64,000 nt of DNA, from the NCBI RefSeq assembly GCF_000716545.1, contig NZ_JNWZ01000031.1, positions 1-64,000 on the forward strand, written 5' to 3'. The position numbers and the translations under genes were made by a program. Source of the DNA: Kitasatospora phosalacinea. Lineage in GTDB: Bacteria > Actinomycetota > Actinomycetes > Streptomycetales > Streptomycetaceae. The notes below the pieces were generated by a model, which saw nothing but the letters and a program-made list of their open reading frames with translations, was not told the DNA's origin and ran no database searches. Below, in pieces: positions 34,385 through 46,008 of this stretch. Numbering within the stretch: the stretch's first letter is position 1; the number at the start of each line of letters is the position of its first letter.

Positions 34385-36070
34385 GTGTACGGGCGACCGG
34401 AGCAGGCCGACCACGGCGCGTCCCTGCGCCGCACCGTCGAGCGGCTGCGCGCGGAGCACCGCCTGGCCCGGCCCGCCGAGCCGGCCGGGCCGCCGCCGCT
34501 CGTCCCGGAGGCCGACCTCGACCCGGCCCTGGCCCGGCCGCCCGACCTCGACCTGCACCACCTGCTCGACGCCCTTCCGCAGGCCGCGGTGCTGGCCGAG
34601 CCGGTGCTCGACGAGTCCGGAGCCGTCCGCGACCTGGCCGCGGTGATCGTCAACGACGCGGCCGTCCGCGACCCGCACCACCCCGGCCAGGTGCACCGCG
34701 ACACCCCCGAGGGGCGCGGCGTCTCGCTGCGCGAGGCGTACCCGGGCCTGTGGACGGCGGCGTTCGCGGACACCGTCGGCGAGGTGCTGCGCACCGGGTA
34801 CGCGGCCCGCGCGGTGCCGGCGCGCTGGCAGCACCCGGTGCCCGACGGCAGCACCCGCACCCGGCGCGAGAGGGTCACCGTGCACCGGCTGGGGCGGCGG
34901 CTGCTGCTGGTGTGGCCGGACGCCCGCACCGAGGAGATCGCCCGTGCCGCGCAGCGCATCGCCCGGGTCGGCTGGGCCGAGTGGAGCCTGCCCGACGACC
35001 GGCTCGACATCTCGCCGGGCCTCGCCGTACTGCTGGGCCTCGCCCCCGAGACGGACGCCGTCCCGGTGGGCCTGGTGCTGCGCCGGGTCACCGAGACCGC
35101 CCGCCCCGCCCTGTACCGGGACCTCGACCGGCTGCTGTCCACCGGCGAGGACATCGACGTGCTGACCGAGCTGTACGGGGTCGGCCGGCCGCGCCGGGTC
35201 CGGCTGGTGGCGGAGGCGCTGCGCGAGGAGGGCGGCCCGGTCGAGGGCTTGCGGGCGGTGCTGCAGGACGTCACCGAACTGTCGGACAGCCGGCGGCGGC
35301 TGCGCGAGCAGGAGGAGGAGACCGAGCGGCAGGCCCGCCGCGCCGACGCCGAGCACCACGTCGTCCAGCGCCTCCAGGACGCCCTGCAGCCGCACTCCGG
35401 GCTGCTGTCCGGGCTCGGTGTCAGCACCGCCGTCGCCTACCGCCCGGCCGAGGGCGGGGTCGGCGGCGACTGGTTCAAGGTCCGTCAACTCCCGGACGGA
35501 CGGGCGCTGCTGGCGGTCGGCGACGCGCGCGGGCACGGCCTGGACGCGGTCGCCCTGATGTCGATGCTGCGGCACGCGCTGGCCGGCCTGGCGTTCACCG
35601 GCGCGCTGGTGGAGTCGCTCGGCGGCTGGCTCAACCGGGTCGCCTGGGACGAGGGCGACGAGGCCACCGCCACCGCGGTGGTCTCCCGCTACTACCCGGA
35701 CCGTCGGCTGCTGCGCTGGATCTGCGCCGGCCACCCCCCGCCCGTCCTGCTGCGCGAGGGCGAGGCCGCCCCGATGGAGCCGGCGACCGGCCCGCCGCTG
35801 GGCGTGCTGCCCGACGCCGCCTACCGGGCGGTGGAGACGCGCGTCCGCCCCGGCGACACCGTGCTGCTGTACACCGACGGCCTGATCGAGCGCCGCGACC
35901 AGGACATCGACGTCCGGCTGACGGCCCTGTGCGGGGCCGTCCGCACGCACGCCGCCGACCGGGCGGGCGACTCCGACCTGCAGGGGCTGGTGGACGCGGT
36001 GGTGCGCGAGATGTCCGGCCCGCTGTCGGAGGACGACGCCACGCTGCTGGCCTGCCGCTTCGAGCGCTGA
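34385..36070 (+). CDS. PAS-PP2C (SpoIIE-type) serine phosphatase
   Basis: A 561-residue RsbU-like phosphatase. Two PAS-like regions (about 55-180 and 195-300; the second carries RVGWAEWSLPDDRLDISPGL) precede a short coiled coil. The SpoIIE domain (330-561) has the metal ligands GGVGGDWFKV, VGDARGHGLDA, LLYTDGLIERRDQD and SEDDATLLACR. GTG 34385 is used; an AGGGG lies eight bases upstream. It likely dephosphorylates a STAS antagonist and so releases a sigma factor. The second PP2C protein and the RsbW-like kinase are 23 kb away. Confidence 0.88.
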   Translation: MYGRPEQADHGASLRRTVERLRAEHRLARPAEPAGPPPLVPEADLDPALARPPDLDLHHLLDALPQAAVLAEPVLDESGAVRDLAAVIVNDAAVRDPHHPGQVHRDTPEGRGVSLREAYPGLWTAAFADTVGEVLRTGYAARAVPARWQHPVPDGSTRTRRERVTVHRLGRRLLLVWPDARTEEIARAAQRIARVGWAEWSLPDDRLDISPGLAVLLGLAPETDAVPVGLVLRRVTETARPALYRDLDRLLSTGEDIDVLTELYGVGRPRRVRLVAEALREEGGPVEGLRAVLQDVTELSDSRRRLREQEEETERQARRADAEHHVVQRLQDALQPHSGLLSGLGVSTAVAYRPAEGGVGGDWFKVRQLPDGRALLAVGDARGHGLDAVALMSMLRHALAGLAFTGALVESLGGWLNRVAWDEGDEATATAVVSRYYPDRRLLRWICAGHPPPVLLREGEAAPMEPATGPPLGVLPDAAYRAVETRVRPGDTVLLYTDGLIERRDQDIDVRLTALCGAVRTHAADRAGDSDLQGLVDAVVREMSGPLSEDDATLLACRFER

Positions 36071-36090
36071 GCGACCGGGCGCCGGACGGG

Positions 36091-36118
36091 CCCGGCCCGG
36101 CCCGACCGCCGGGCCGGG
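36091..36118. terminator. Bidirectional hairpin between convergent genes
   Basis: CCCGGCCCGGC at 36091-36101 pairs exactly with 36108-36118 around a six-base loop, between the PP2C stop and the convergent universal stress gene stop. Confidence 0.7.
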
Positions 36119-36141
36119 CGGGGGCCGGGCGGGGGACGGGC

Positions 36142-37005
36142 TCAGTCGTGCGGGACGACCGCGACCGGCGCCTGCGAGTGGTGGATCACCGCGTGGGCGA
36201 CCGAGCCGAGCTTGCTGCCCAGGCCCAGGGCGCGTCGGCGGCGGCCGACCACCACCAGGTCGGCCTGCTCGGACGCCTCGACCAGCGCGGCCGCGCCGCC
36301 GCCGGTGCGCACGTCCTCCAGGACCAGGGTGCGCGGGTACTTCTCCCGCCACGGGGCGACCGCCTCGGCGACCATGCCGACCGCCAGCGCGCCCAGCTCC
36401 TGCTGCTCGGTCTCGAGCGGGATCCACCCGGCGTACCCGTACGCCGGCGGCAGCTCCCAGCCGTGCACCACCCGCACCCGGGCGCCGCGCAGCCGGGCCG
36501 CCTCGAAGGCGAACCCCAGGACGGCGCCGTCCGGCTCCAGCGCGTCCAGGCCGACCGCCACCTCGGGCTCGTGCGAGACCGGGTCGGGGCGGCCCTCGTG
36601 GACCAGCACCACCGGCTCCGTCGAACGGCCCGCCACGCCGAGGCTGACCGAGCCGACCAGCAGCCCCCGGAAGCCGCCCAGGCCGCGGGTGCCGATCACC
36701 AGCAGCTGCCCCTGTCCGGCGGCCTCGGTCAGCCCGTCGATCGCCGCGTCCGGCACCAGCTCGCCGGTCACCTCCAGGCCCGGGTAGGCGGCCGTCAGCT
36801 CCCGAGCGACGTCGGCCAGCATGTTCCGGGCGCCGCTCTCCAGGTCGTCGGCCTTCACCAGGTCGTTCGCCTTCCGCCCCAGGTACGGCCAGGCGTGCAG
36901 CAGCCGCAGCGGGGCGCCCCGGCGGCCCGCCTCCTGGGCGGCCCAGTGCGCGGCGGCCCGGCTGCGGACGGAGGCGTCTACGGCGGCGAGAACGGGACGA
37001 GTCAT
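36142..37005 (-). CDS. Tandem universal stress protein
   Basis: A 287-residue protein with two UspA domains. Domain 1 (about 1-140) keeps the nucleotide loop in VIGTRGLGGFRGLLVGSVS, and domain 2 (145-287) keeps VVGRRRRALGLGSKLGSVAH. Both match the G-2x-G-9x-G-S ATP-binding pattern. ATG 37005 is preceded by GGGAAGG. Such tandem Usp proteins are often induced on growth arrest or hypoxia in actinobacteria. It is divergent from an HTH-flavin-binding gene. Confidence 0.93.
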   Translation of the reverse strand: MTRPVLAAVDASVRSRAAAHWAAQEAGRRGAPLRLLHAWPYLGRKANDLVKADDLESGARNMLADVARELTAAYPGLEVTGELVPDAAIDGLTEAAGQGQLLVIGTRGLGGFRGLLVGSVSLGVAGRSTEPVVLVHEGRPDPVSHEPEVAVGLDALEPDGAVLGFAFEAARLRGARVRVVHGWELPPAYGYAGWIPLETEQQELGALAVGMVAEAVAPWREKYPRTLVLEDVRTGGGAAALVEASEQADLVVVGRRRRALGLGSKLGSVAHAVIHHSQAPVAVVPHD

Positions 37006-37289
37006 GGCAGTGCCTTCCCTGTACGAGTCCCGGCGGGCCCCCATCGCCCGGCGTCGGATCCGGGGCCCACTCTGCTCCCGTCCGCGCGGGCCCGCCAGGG
37101 CCGGCGGGCCCGGCGGGCGGGGGCCGTTGGTCCCGGCCCGGCTCCGGAACGGCACCCGGTGCTCCGTCCAGGGTCCAAGGCCCCTGCCGCGCCGGGCCCC
37201 AATCGCGCACCATGGGGGTACCGACCGGACGAATCCGGAGGAACCGCCCCCGGGCCGGCCGGAGCGACGATTCACGGGAGGTGACCGGC

Positions 37290-37943
37290 GTGACCACCGA
37301 ACACGACCCCGCGCCCGCGGCCGCGCTCGCCCGACGCTTCGCCGACCGCCTCGCCGACCTCGGGATCACCGAGGCGCAGGCAGCGGCCAGGGCGGGCATG
37401 TCGACCGTCTACCTGCGCCGCGTCCTGGAGCTCGGACCCGGCTTCGACCCGCCCGCGCTGCTGCGGCTGTCCGCCGTCCTCGGCCTGGAGTACGAGGAAC
37501 TGGTGGCGGGCCGGCCCGTCGAACGGGCCGCCCGCGCCGACGGCCCCGCCCTCGTCGGCCCGCCCGTCCTCGGCGAGCTCGACGTCGCCGAGTGCTGGCG
37601 GCGCCTGGGGAGCAACGGCCTCGGCCGGATCGCCCGCACCGGGCCCGACGGCCCCGTGGTGCGCCCCGTCGGCTACCTGGTGCACGGGCGGGCCGTCCTG
37701 TACCGCACCACCGAGGGCGGGGCGCTGGCGCCCGGGCCGGGCGGCGACGCCGCGTTCGAGGCGGACCGCGCCGACCGGGGCCTGCGCGAGGGCTGGAGCG
37801 TGCTGGTGACCGGCCCGCTGGAGTACGTCACCGAGCCGGCCCTGCTCGCCGAACTGCCCGAGCCGCCCGCCGACGGTCGCTGGGTCCGGCTCACCCCGAC
37901 CACCGTCACCGGGCGCAGTATCCGGGCCCCTCGGAAGGGCTGA
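37290..37943 (+). CDS. HTH-pyridoxamine-oxidase-like flavin-binding protein
   Basis: A 217-residue fusion. The N-terminal XRE-type HTH (about 15-75: GITEAQAAARAGMSTVYLRRVLELGP) is joined to a split-barrel FMN-binding domain (about 95-210: GRIARTGPDGPVVRPVGYLVHGRAVLYRT). GTG 37290 is chosen because GGGAGG lies eight bases upstream; an in-frame start further upstream is less well supported. This architecture is a frequent neighbour of universal stress proteins in actinomycetes and may be a redox-responsive regulator (inference). Confidence 0.82.
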   Translation: MTTEHDPAPAAALARRFADRLADLGITEAQAAARAGMSTVYLRRVLELGPGFDPPALLRLSAVLGLEYEELVAGRPVERAARADGPALVGPPVLGELDVAECWRRLGSNGLGRIARTGPDGPVVRPVGYLVHGRAVLYRTTEGGALAPGPGGDAAFEADRADRGLREGWSVLVTGPLEYVTEPALLAELPEPPADGRWVRLTPTTVTGRSIRAPRKG

Positions 37944-38118
37944 ACCGGGCCGGCCCCTTCGCGGAGCGCGGTGTCCCTCTGGACGGCACTCACCGTAGCC
38001 GCGCTCCCGCGCGCCGGACCGGTGCCGCGTCCGCACCCGCTTGGCGCTCCGTCCACGGGAGGCGGAGGCTGGACGGGGAGAGACGGGGGAAGACGGGGAC
38101 AGAACGGGAGACGGCGAC

Positions 38119-39588
38119 GTGCGATGTCTGGTGACCGGTGCGACCGGGTACCTCGGCGGGCGACTGGTGCCCGAACTGCTGGCCGACGGGGCGAAGGTGC
38201 GCTGCCTGGTGCGCGACCCGGCCCGGCTGCGCGACCACCCCTGGCGGGCCGCCGTGGAGACCGCCACCGGTGACGTGACCAGACCGCCCACCCTGGACGG
38301 GGCCTTCGACGGCGTCGACGTCGCCTACTACCTGGTGCACTCGCTCGGCAGCGGCCCCGACTTCGAGCGCGTCGACCGGGACGCCGCCCGCGCCTTCGGC
38401 CTCGCCGCCGCCCGGGCCGGCGTGCGGCGGATCGTCTACCTCGGCGGCCTCGTCCCGCCCGACCTGCCCGAGGGGCGGCTCTCCCCGCACCTGCGCTCCC
38501 GGGTCGCCACCGGGCGGGCCCTGCGCGAGGGCGGCACGCCCGTCACCGAACTGCGCGCCGCCGTGGTGATCGGCTCCGGCTCGGCCTCCTTCGAGATGCT
38601 CCGCCACCTCACCGAGCGGCTCCCCGTGATGGTCACCCCGCGCTGGGTGGACACCCGGATCCAGCCGATCGCCGTCCGCGACGTGCTGCGCCTGCTGCTC
38701 GGCGCCGCCCACCTGCCCGACGACCCCGCCACCGACCGGGTCTTCGACGTCGGCGGCCCCGAGGTGCTCACCTACCGCGCGATGATGCAGCGCTACGCCC
38801 GCATCGCGGGCCTGCGGCGCCGGGTGATCGTCTCCGTGCCCGTCCTCACCCCCAGCCTGTCCTCGCACTGGGTCGGCCTGGTCACCCCCGTCCCCAGCGG
38901 CCTGGCCCGGCCGCTGGTCGAGTCGCTGCGCCACGAGGTGGTCCGCTCCGAACGGGACCTGGAGCGCTGGATCCCCGACCCGCCCGGCGGCCCGATCGGC
39001 TTCGACCGCGCCGTCTCGCTGGCCCTGCGCCGGATCCGCGACGACGAGGTGGACACCCGCTGGTCCTCCGCCTCGCTGCCCGGCGCCCCCAGCGACCCGC
39101 TGCCCACCGACCCGGACTGGGCCGGCGGCAGCCTCTACCAGGACGTCCGCGAACGGCTGGTGGCCGCCCCGCCCGAGGCGCTGTGGCGGGTGGTCGAGGG
39201 CATCGGCGGCGAACACGGCTGGTACTCCTTCCCGCTCGCCTGGACGGTGCGCGGCGCGCTCGACCGGCTGGTCGGCGGCGTCGGACTGCGCCGCGGTCGG
39301 CGCTCACCCGGACGGCTGAGGGTCGGCGACTCGCTCGACTTCTGGCGCGTCGAGGAGATCGACCCCGGCCGGCTGCTGCGGCTGCGCGCCGAGATGCGGC
39401 TGCCCGGCCTGGCCTGGCTGGAACTCACCGTCACCCCCGACGGGGACGGCGCCCGCTACCGCCAGCGCGCCCTGTTCCACCCGCACGGCCTGGCCGGACA
39501 GGCCTACTGGTGGTCGGTGGCCCCGTTCCACGCCGTGGTCTTCGGCGGAATGGCCCGCAACATCGCCGCCCGCGCCGAGGCCGGATGA
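38119..39588 (+). CDS. NAD(P)-binding SDR-like protein with DUF2867 domain
   Basis: A 489-residue protein. The N-terminal Rossmann/NmrA-like domain starts at once with CLVTGATGYLGGRLVPELLA and includes AYYLVHSLGSGPDF and RRIVYLGGLVPPDL. A DUF2867 domain follows from about residue 330 (VVEGIGGEHGWYSFPLAW, then GDSLDFWRVEEIDPGRLLRL). GTG 38119 follows GGGAG. This two-domain layout is widespread in actinobacteria and unassigned in function. It precedes icd on the same strand, but icd has its own promoter-like palindrome. Confidence 0.85.
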   Translation: MRCLVTGATGYLGGRLVPELLADGAKVRCLVRDPARLRDHPWRAAVETATGDVTRPPTLDGAFDGVDVAYYLVHSLGSGPDFERVDRDAARAFGLAAARAGVRRIVYLGGLVPPDLPEGRLSPHLRSRVATGRALREGGTPVTELRAAVVIGSGSASFEMLRHLTERLPVMVTPRWVDTRIQPIAVRDVLRLLLGAAHLPDDPATDRVFDVGGPEVLTYRAMMQRYARIAGLRRRVIVSVPVLTPSLSSHWVGLVTPVPSGLARPLVESLRHEVVRSERDLERWIPDPPGGPIGFDRAVSLALRRIRDDEVDTRWSSASLPGAPSDPLPTDPDWAGGSLYQDVRERLVAAPPEALWRVVEGIGGEHGWYSFPLAWTVRGALDRLVGGVGLRRGRRSPGRLRVGDSLDFWRVEEIDPGRLLRLRAEMRLPGLAWLELTVTPDGDGARYRQRALFHPHGLAGQAYWWSVAPFHAVVFGGMARNIAARAEAG

Positions 39589-39634
39589 CCGCCGCCCGGG
39601 GGGTTGGTTGCGGAGACACCCCCGGGACGAGATA

Positions 39635-41896
<2,262 letters not shown>

Positions 41897-41913
41897 CCGC
41901 CCGGCACGGCCCG

Positions 41914-41955
41914 ACGCCGCCGCGGACCGCCCCCAGGGGCGGGACGCGGCGGCGT
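41914..41955 (+). terminator. Two-tier hairpin after icd
   Basis: Outer stem ACGCCGCCGCG/CGCGGCGGCGT (11 bp) and inner stem CCGCCCC/GGGGCGG (7 bp), separated by a GA/GA internal loop, with a CA apex. It begins 17 bp after the stop. Confidence 0.8.
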
Positions 41956-42148
41956 TCCGCGTTCCCCGGCGCTCCCGGCGGGTCGAACGCCGTACTACTA
42001 CTTCTCGACCCAGGAGTTCCTGATCCAGGGCCCCCGGCCGCAGGAGCGGACGGTGACCGGGCGGCGGTGGGCCGCACCCGTACCCGGCGGGGGCGCGTGC
42101 GGTCAAGTCCGCGCGTGCGCAGCGTGGCCATGCTGCTACGTTCCGTGC

Positions 42149-42535
42149 ATGGCAGACTTCAGCGACATCGCCCAGTCGTTCGCGCAGCACTACTTCACCA
42201 CCTTCGACAGCTACGACTCGCGGGACGGCCTCGCGGGCCTCTACCGGCCGGAGTCGATGCTCACCTGGGAGGGCCGGCAGAGCCAGGGGGCGACCGCCAT
42301 CCTCGACCAGTTCAAGAAGCCCGAACTGAAGGTCGTCAAGCACCGGATCGCCTCGGTCGACTCGCAGCCCGGCGCGAACAGCGGCATCGCGGTCCTCGTG
42401 GCCGGCGCCCTCGCCGTCGACAACGCCTTCGACCAGCCGCTGCAGTTCACCGAGGCGTTCAACCTGGCCCCGGTCCCCGGCCAGCCCGGCGGCTTCTTCG
42501 TCTTCAACCAGATCTTCCGCCTCGTCCGCGCCTGA
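42149..42535 (+). CDS. NTF2-like protein
   Basis: A 128-residue single-domain protein strikingly like eukaryotic nuclear transport factor 2: [38 protein letters not shown], then [20 protein letters not shown] and NQIFRLV. Actinomycetes have such NTF2-fold proteins without any nuclear role; function is unknown. TACGTT ends seven bases before the ATG, so the transcript is likely leaderless. Confidence 0.88.
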   Translation: MADFSDIAQSFAQHYFTTFDSYDSRDGLAGLYRPESMLTWEGRQSQGATAILDQFKKPELKVVKHRIASVDSQPGANSGIAVLVAGALAVDNAFDQPLQFTEAFNLAPVPGQPGGFFVFNQIFRLVRA

Positions 42536-42646
42536 TGCCGCATCGGGCCCGGGTGCCAGCGCGACCGGCGCGGCACCCGGCCCCGCGCCACCACCCCGGG
42601 GCGGGCCGACCACGGGAACGGACGGGTGCGCACTACAGTGCACGGC

Positions 42647-43117
42647 ATGCCCACACCGCAATTCATCCTGGATCTGCGCGAACACGTCGGCCACGGCCCG
42701 CTGTGGCTGTCCGGCATCACCGCCGTGGTGGTCGAGGACGGCCGGATCCTGCTCAACCGCCGCTCCGACACCGGCCGTTGGGCCCTGCTGCACGGCATCG
42801 TGGAGCCCGGCGAGCAGCCCGCCGACACCGTGGTGCGCGAGGTGCGGGAGGAGACCGGCGTCACCGTGGCGCCCGAGCGGATCACCAGCGTGCACACCCT
42901 GCCCGCCTTCGCCTGCGCCAACGGCGACCAGGTGCAGTACCTGGACATCGCCTTCCGCTGCCGCCCGCTGGCCGGCGAGGCGGTGGTCAACGACGACGAG
43001 TCGCTCGCGGTCGCCTGGTTCCCGCTGGACGCCCTCCCGCCGCTGGCCCCCAACGACACCCTGCTGCTGGAGAAGGCGCTCGCCGACCACCCCTCGCCCT
43101 GGTTCACCCTGAGCTGA
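42647..43117 (+). CDS. NUDIX hydrolase
   Basis: A 156-residue pyrophosphohydrolase. The complete Nudix box reads [14 protein letters not shown] followed by REVREETGV, with all catalytic Glu residues present. The strand [20 protein letters not shown] precedes it. TACAGT lies eight bases before the ATG and there is no Shine-Dalgarno, so it is probably leaderless. It stands alone between the NTF2-like gene and a decayed PHP gene. Confidence 0.92.
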   Translation: MPTPQFILDLREHVGHGPLWLSGITAVVVEDGRILLNRRSDTGRWALLHGIVEPGEQPADTVVREVREETGVTVAPERITSVHTLPAFACANGDQVQYLDIAFRCRPLAGEAVVNDDESLAVAWFPLDALPPLAPNDTLLLEKALADHPSPWFTLS

Positions 43118-43173
43118 CACGCCACCGGAACTCCCCTCCGGCGCAAGGCCGGTGGGGGATGCGGGAGGCGATC

Positions 43174-43350
43174 ATGGACTACCCGCCGACCCGGCTGCCC
43201 GGGCGCGGCCCCGGCTGGTACCGGGGCGACCTGCACGTGCACCCGGTGCACTCCGGCGGCGGACTCACCCCCGCCGGACGGACCGCCTTCGTCCGAGTCG
43301 AGGTGCGCCGCCCGGACGGGCGGCCGGGGGCAGCGGTGCGGGGCCCGTCG
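43174..43350 (+). pseudogene. PHP-domain metallohydrolase remnant
   Basis: The frame opens [20 protein letters not shown], which is the His-X-His start of CehA/McbA-type PHP phosphoesterases. It then jumps to [14 protein letters not shown], which looks like the very end of the same family. About 400 residues of the catalytic core appear deleted. No functional product is expected. Confidence 0.75.
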
Positions 43351-43426
43351 AGGGCTCGGTCACGCCCGCCAACGTACCGTGCACGTCCGACGCCCCGTCA
43401 GGGGGCGGCCGGATCGCGGCGCCGGG

Positions 43427-43864
43427 TCACGGCGTCAGGTCGCGGCTCCAGGCCACCTCGCCGGCCAGCGAGCCGTCCGCGAGGTACTGGCGGACCTGCG
43501 GGGAGGCGGCGAGCGCGGCCGCCGCCTCCGGAACGGGCACCTCGCGGAAGCCCAGGCGTCGCCAGAACGCGCCCGCGTCGGTGGAGAACAGGTAGACGCG
43601 GCGGATGCCGCCCGCCGCGGCCTCGGCCAGCACGTCCTCGACCAGGCGGCGGGCGGTGCCGTGCCCGCGCCGGTCGGGGCGGACCGCGACGCTGCGCAGC
43701 AGGCCGACCGGCCCGGCGAGCTCCAGGGCCGCGCTGGCGGTCGGCCCGGCGGCGTCCCTGGTGGTCCACAGCAGGGTGCCGGGCTCGTCCAGGCCGTGCG
43801 GGTCCAGGCCCTGGGCGCGCAGGAAGGCGGCGAGGTCGTCGAGGTCGGCGGTGGCGGCGGTCAT
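43427..43864 (-). CDS. GNAT N-acetyltransferase (ArsN-like)
   Basis: A 145-residue acetyltransferase. The CoA loop is [20 protein letters not shown], and the following [19 protein letters not shown] segment is the pattern of ArsN-type arsinothricin or phosphinothricin acetyltransferase relatives. ATG 43864 has GGAAGG upstream. No ars genes are next to it, so the substrate is open. Confidence 0.85.
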   Translation of the reverse strand: MTAATADLDDLAAFLRAQGLDPHGLDEPGTLLWTTRDAAGPTASAALELAGPVGLLRSVAVRPDRRGHGTARRLVEDVLAEAAAGGIRRVYLFSTDAGAFWRRLGFREVPVPEAAAALAASPQVRQYLADGSLAGEVAWSRDLTP

Positions 43865-43978
43865 CGGTCGGGATCCTTCCGGGGGAACGGGGCGGCGGTC
43901 GGACGATATCCGGCCGCTGTTACGCGCGGTGGTCTGACGCCGTGTCAGGCCGGTGAACCGTGCCGCGCCGGAGGGGCG

Positions 43979-45730
43979 TCAGGCCGGGCCGAGGACGATC
44001 CGCTCGGTGACCTGGCCGGGGTGGACGGACACGCCGTCGAGCGTCGCGGGGTGCAGGTGGCCGGCCCGGTCGAGGGTGAACAGCAGGTCGTGGCCGGGCG
44101 GCAGGTTGCCGTCGGCGGGGCGGCGCAGCACCCGGGCGCCGGCGGCGTGCCGGCGGGCCAGCTCGGGGCCGGTCAGGGCGGCCGGGAGGACCGTCGCGGT
44201 GGGGGCGTCGCCCACCACGCCGGGCCCGGGCGCGGCGGCGGGCAGCCGGAACACCGGCAGGTCGGACCCGTCGCGCAGGACGGCCGCCGCGAGCGCGTTG
44301 AACTCGTCCTCGGCGGTCAGCAGGTACACCGCGGTGACGCCCTCCGCCTCGGCGCCCTCGCCGCTCGCGGTGGCCAGCAGCTCGCCGTCGGCGAGTTCGA
44401 GCCCGGCCGCGGCGATCCGCTCCCGCTGCTCGTCGCGCCCGGCCCACAGCAGCACGTCCAGGCCCGCCGAACGCAGCACGGAGGCCAGTTCGACCGTCCA
44501 GGGCTCGCCGCCCACCAGCAGCGGGCGCGAACGGGCCGGGCGGGTCACCCGCAGCAGCCGGGCCACCGGGACGGCGGTCAGGCCGTACAGCGTCACGGTG
44601 AACACGATCACCAGGAAGGTGGTCGGCAGGATCCGGTCCGCGCCGCCGACGCCCGCCGCGGCCAGGCCGGCGGAGAAGGTCGCGGCGGTGGACGCGGCGA
44701 CGATGCCGCGCGGCGCCATCCAGCCCAGGAACGCCCGCTCGCCCTCGCCCAGGTCGGTGCGCAGGGTGGACAGCGACGCCACCACCGGCCGCACCACGAC
44801 CACCAGCAGCGCGGTCAGGGCCAGCGCGGGCAGCACCACCGGGCGCACCGAGGCCCAGGTGACGGTCGAGGAGATCGACACGAACAGCACGCCGACGATC
44901 AGCGCCACCAGCGTCTCCAGGAAGGTCTGCCGGGCGGGCAGGTCGAAGGCGGGGGCGGTGGCGGCCACCACGCCCATCACGATCGCCGCGATCAGCCCGG
45001 TGTCGTCGCGCAGCGCGTCGCAGACCGCGGCGATGCCCACCACCGCCGCCAACTGGGCGTTGGTGCCCATGACTTCGTTCAGCCGGGCGCGGACCAGCAA
45101 CAGCCACAGCAGCGCCGCACCGACCGCGCCGCCGAGCAGGCCCAGGCCCACGTTGGCGGCGAACCGCAGTAGGCCCTGACCGATCCCCCGGTGCTGCTCG
45201 CTCACCAGCGCGTGGAAGACCAGCGCGCCGAGGATGCCGCCGATCGGGTCGATCAACGAGCCCTCCCACACCAGGATCCGCTGCACCCGCTCGTTCGGCC
45301 GGACGAAGTTCAGCAGCGGCCCCACCACGGTCGGCCCGGACACCACCAGCACCGCGCCGAGCATCGCCGCCGCCCGGCCCGAGACGCCGAGCAGCGGGGC
45401 GGCCGCGAACGCGGTGGCCGGGACGGTCACCACGATGCCGACCCACACCAGCCGCACCACCACCCGCCGGGCGTGGCCGGTCAGTCTGCGCAGGTCCAGG
45501 CCGAGCCCGGCCTCGTACAGGATGACCGCGACGGCGAGCGAGACCAGCGGGGAGAACGCCGGGCCCAGCAGCTGGTCCGGGTGGATGTCGTCGGTGACCG
45601 CGCCGGCCGCGAAGCCCACCGGCAGCAGCACGATGATCGCCGGGATGCGCAGCCGGGCGGCCAGCAGCTGGGAGGCGACGGCGAGCACCAGGGTCAGGCC
45701 GGCCCCGATCAGGATCTGCTCAGAGGTCAT
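43979..45730 (-). CDS. Cation/proton antiporter (CPA family) with C-terminal nucleotide-binding-like domain
   Basis: A 583-residue transporter with about 12 membrane spans (1-395). The family segments are VILYEAGLGLDLRRL, WEGSLIDPIGGILGALVF and FLGWMAPRGIVAASTAATF; the last carries the conserved Arg. The C-terminal cytosolic 190 residues resemble a TrkA-N-like Rossmann fold (RPLLVGGEPWTVELASVLRS) that could sense a nucleotide. It should exchange Na+ or K+ for H+ in pH or salt homeostasis. Confidence 0.92.
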   Translation of the reverse strand: MTSEQILIGAGLTLVLAVASQLLAARLRIPAIIVLLPVGFAAGAVTDDIHPDQLLGPAFSPLVSLAVAVILYEAGLGLDLRRLTGHARRVVVRLVWVGIVVTVPATAFAAAPLLGVSGRAAAMLGAVLVVSGPTVVGPLLNFVRPNERVQRILVWEGSLIDPIGGILGALVFHALVSEQHRGIGQGLLRFAANVGLGLLGGAVGAALLWLLLVRARLNEVMGTNAQLAAVVGIAAVCDALRDDTGLIAAIVMGVVAATAPAFDLPARQTFLETLVALIVGVLFVSISSTVTWASVRPVVLPALALTALLVVVVRPVVASLSTLRTDLGEGERAFLGWMAPRGIVAASTAATFSAGLAAAGVGGADRILPTTFLVIVFTVTLYGLTAVPVARLLRVTRPARSRPLLVGGEPWTVELASVLRSAGLDVLLWAGRDEQRERIAAAGLELADGELLATASGEGAEAEGVTAVYLLTAEDEFNALAAAVLRDGSDLPVFRLPAAAPGPGVVGDAPTATVLPAALTGPELARRHAAGARVLRRPADGNLPPGHDLLFTLDRAGHLHPATLDGVSVHPGQVTERIVLGPA

Positions 45731-45973
45731 CCCGCCATCCCACGACGCGCACCGGGCCCCCGGCGCGCCACGCGCCCGGCAGGTCCCCCGTCCGGCCCAG
45801 TCGGCCCGGCGGAGGTCCTGCGGCAGTCCGGTGGCGACCCGGTGGCGGCCTCGTGGCGGCCCGGCCCGTCGGCCCCGGGGCGAATCGGGCCGTACTGGTC
45901 ACAAGCGGGGAAAACCCCACCCGCACAAGGAAGTTGCCAGGTCGAAGAAGTGCGGCCGAAACGCGACCCCCCG

Positions 45974-46002
45974 GTGACTGTCAGCGCGGCGTCCCTTACT
46001 GT
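45974..46002 (+). promoter_or_regulatory. Promoter for leaderless monooxygenase gene
   Basis: GTGACT (45974-45979) and TACTGT (45997-46002) with a 17-bp spacer. The predicted +1 is the A of the ATG at 46009. Confidence 0.65.
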
Positions 46003-46008
46003 ACGGGC

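Noticed and set aside
41990..42060. Protein-like text [20 protein letters not shown] before the NTF2-like gene
   Set aside because: It is only about 25 codons with no start or homologue that I can name; it may be a relic, but support is too thin to list.
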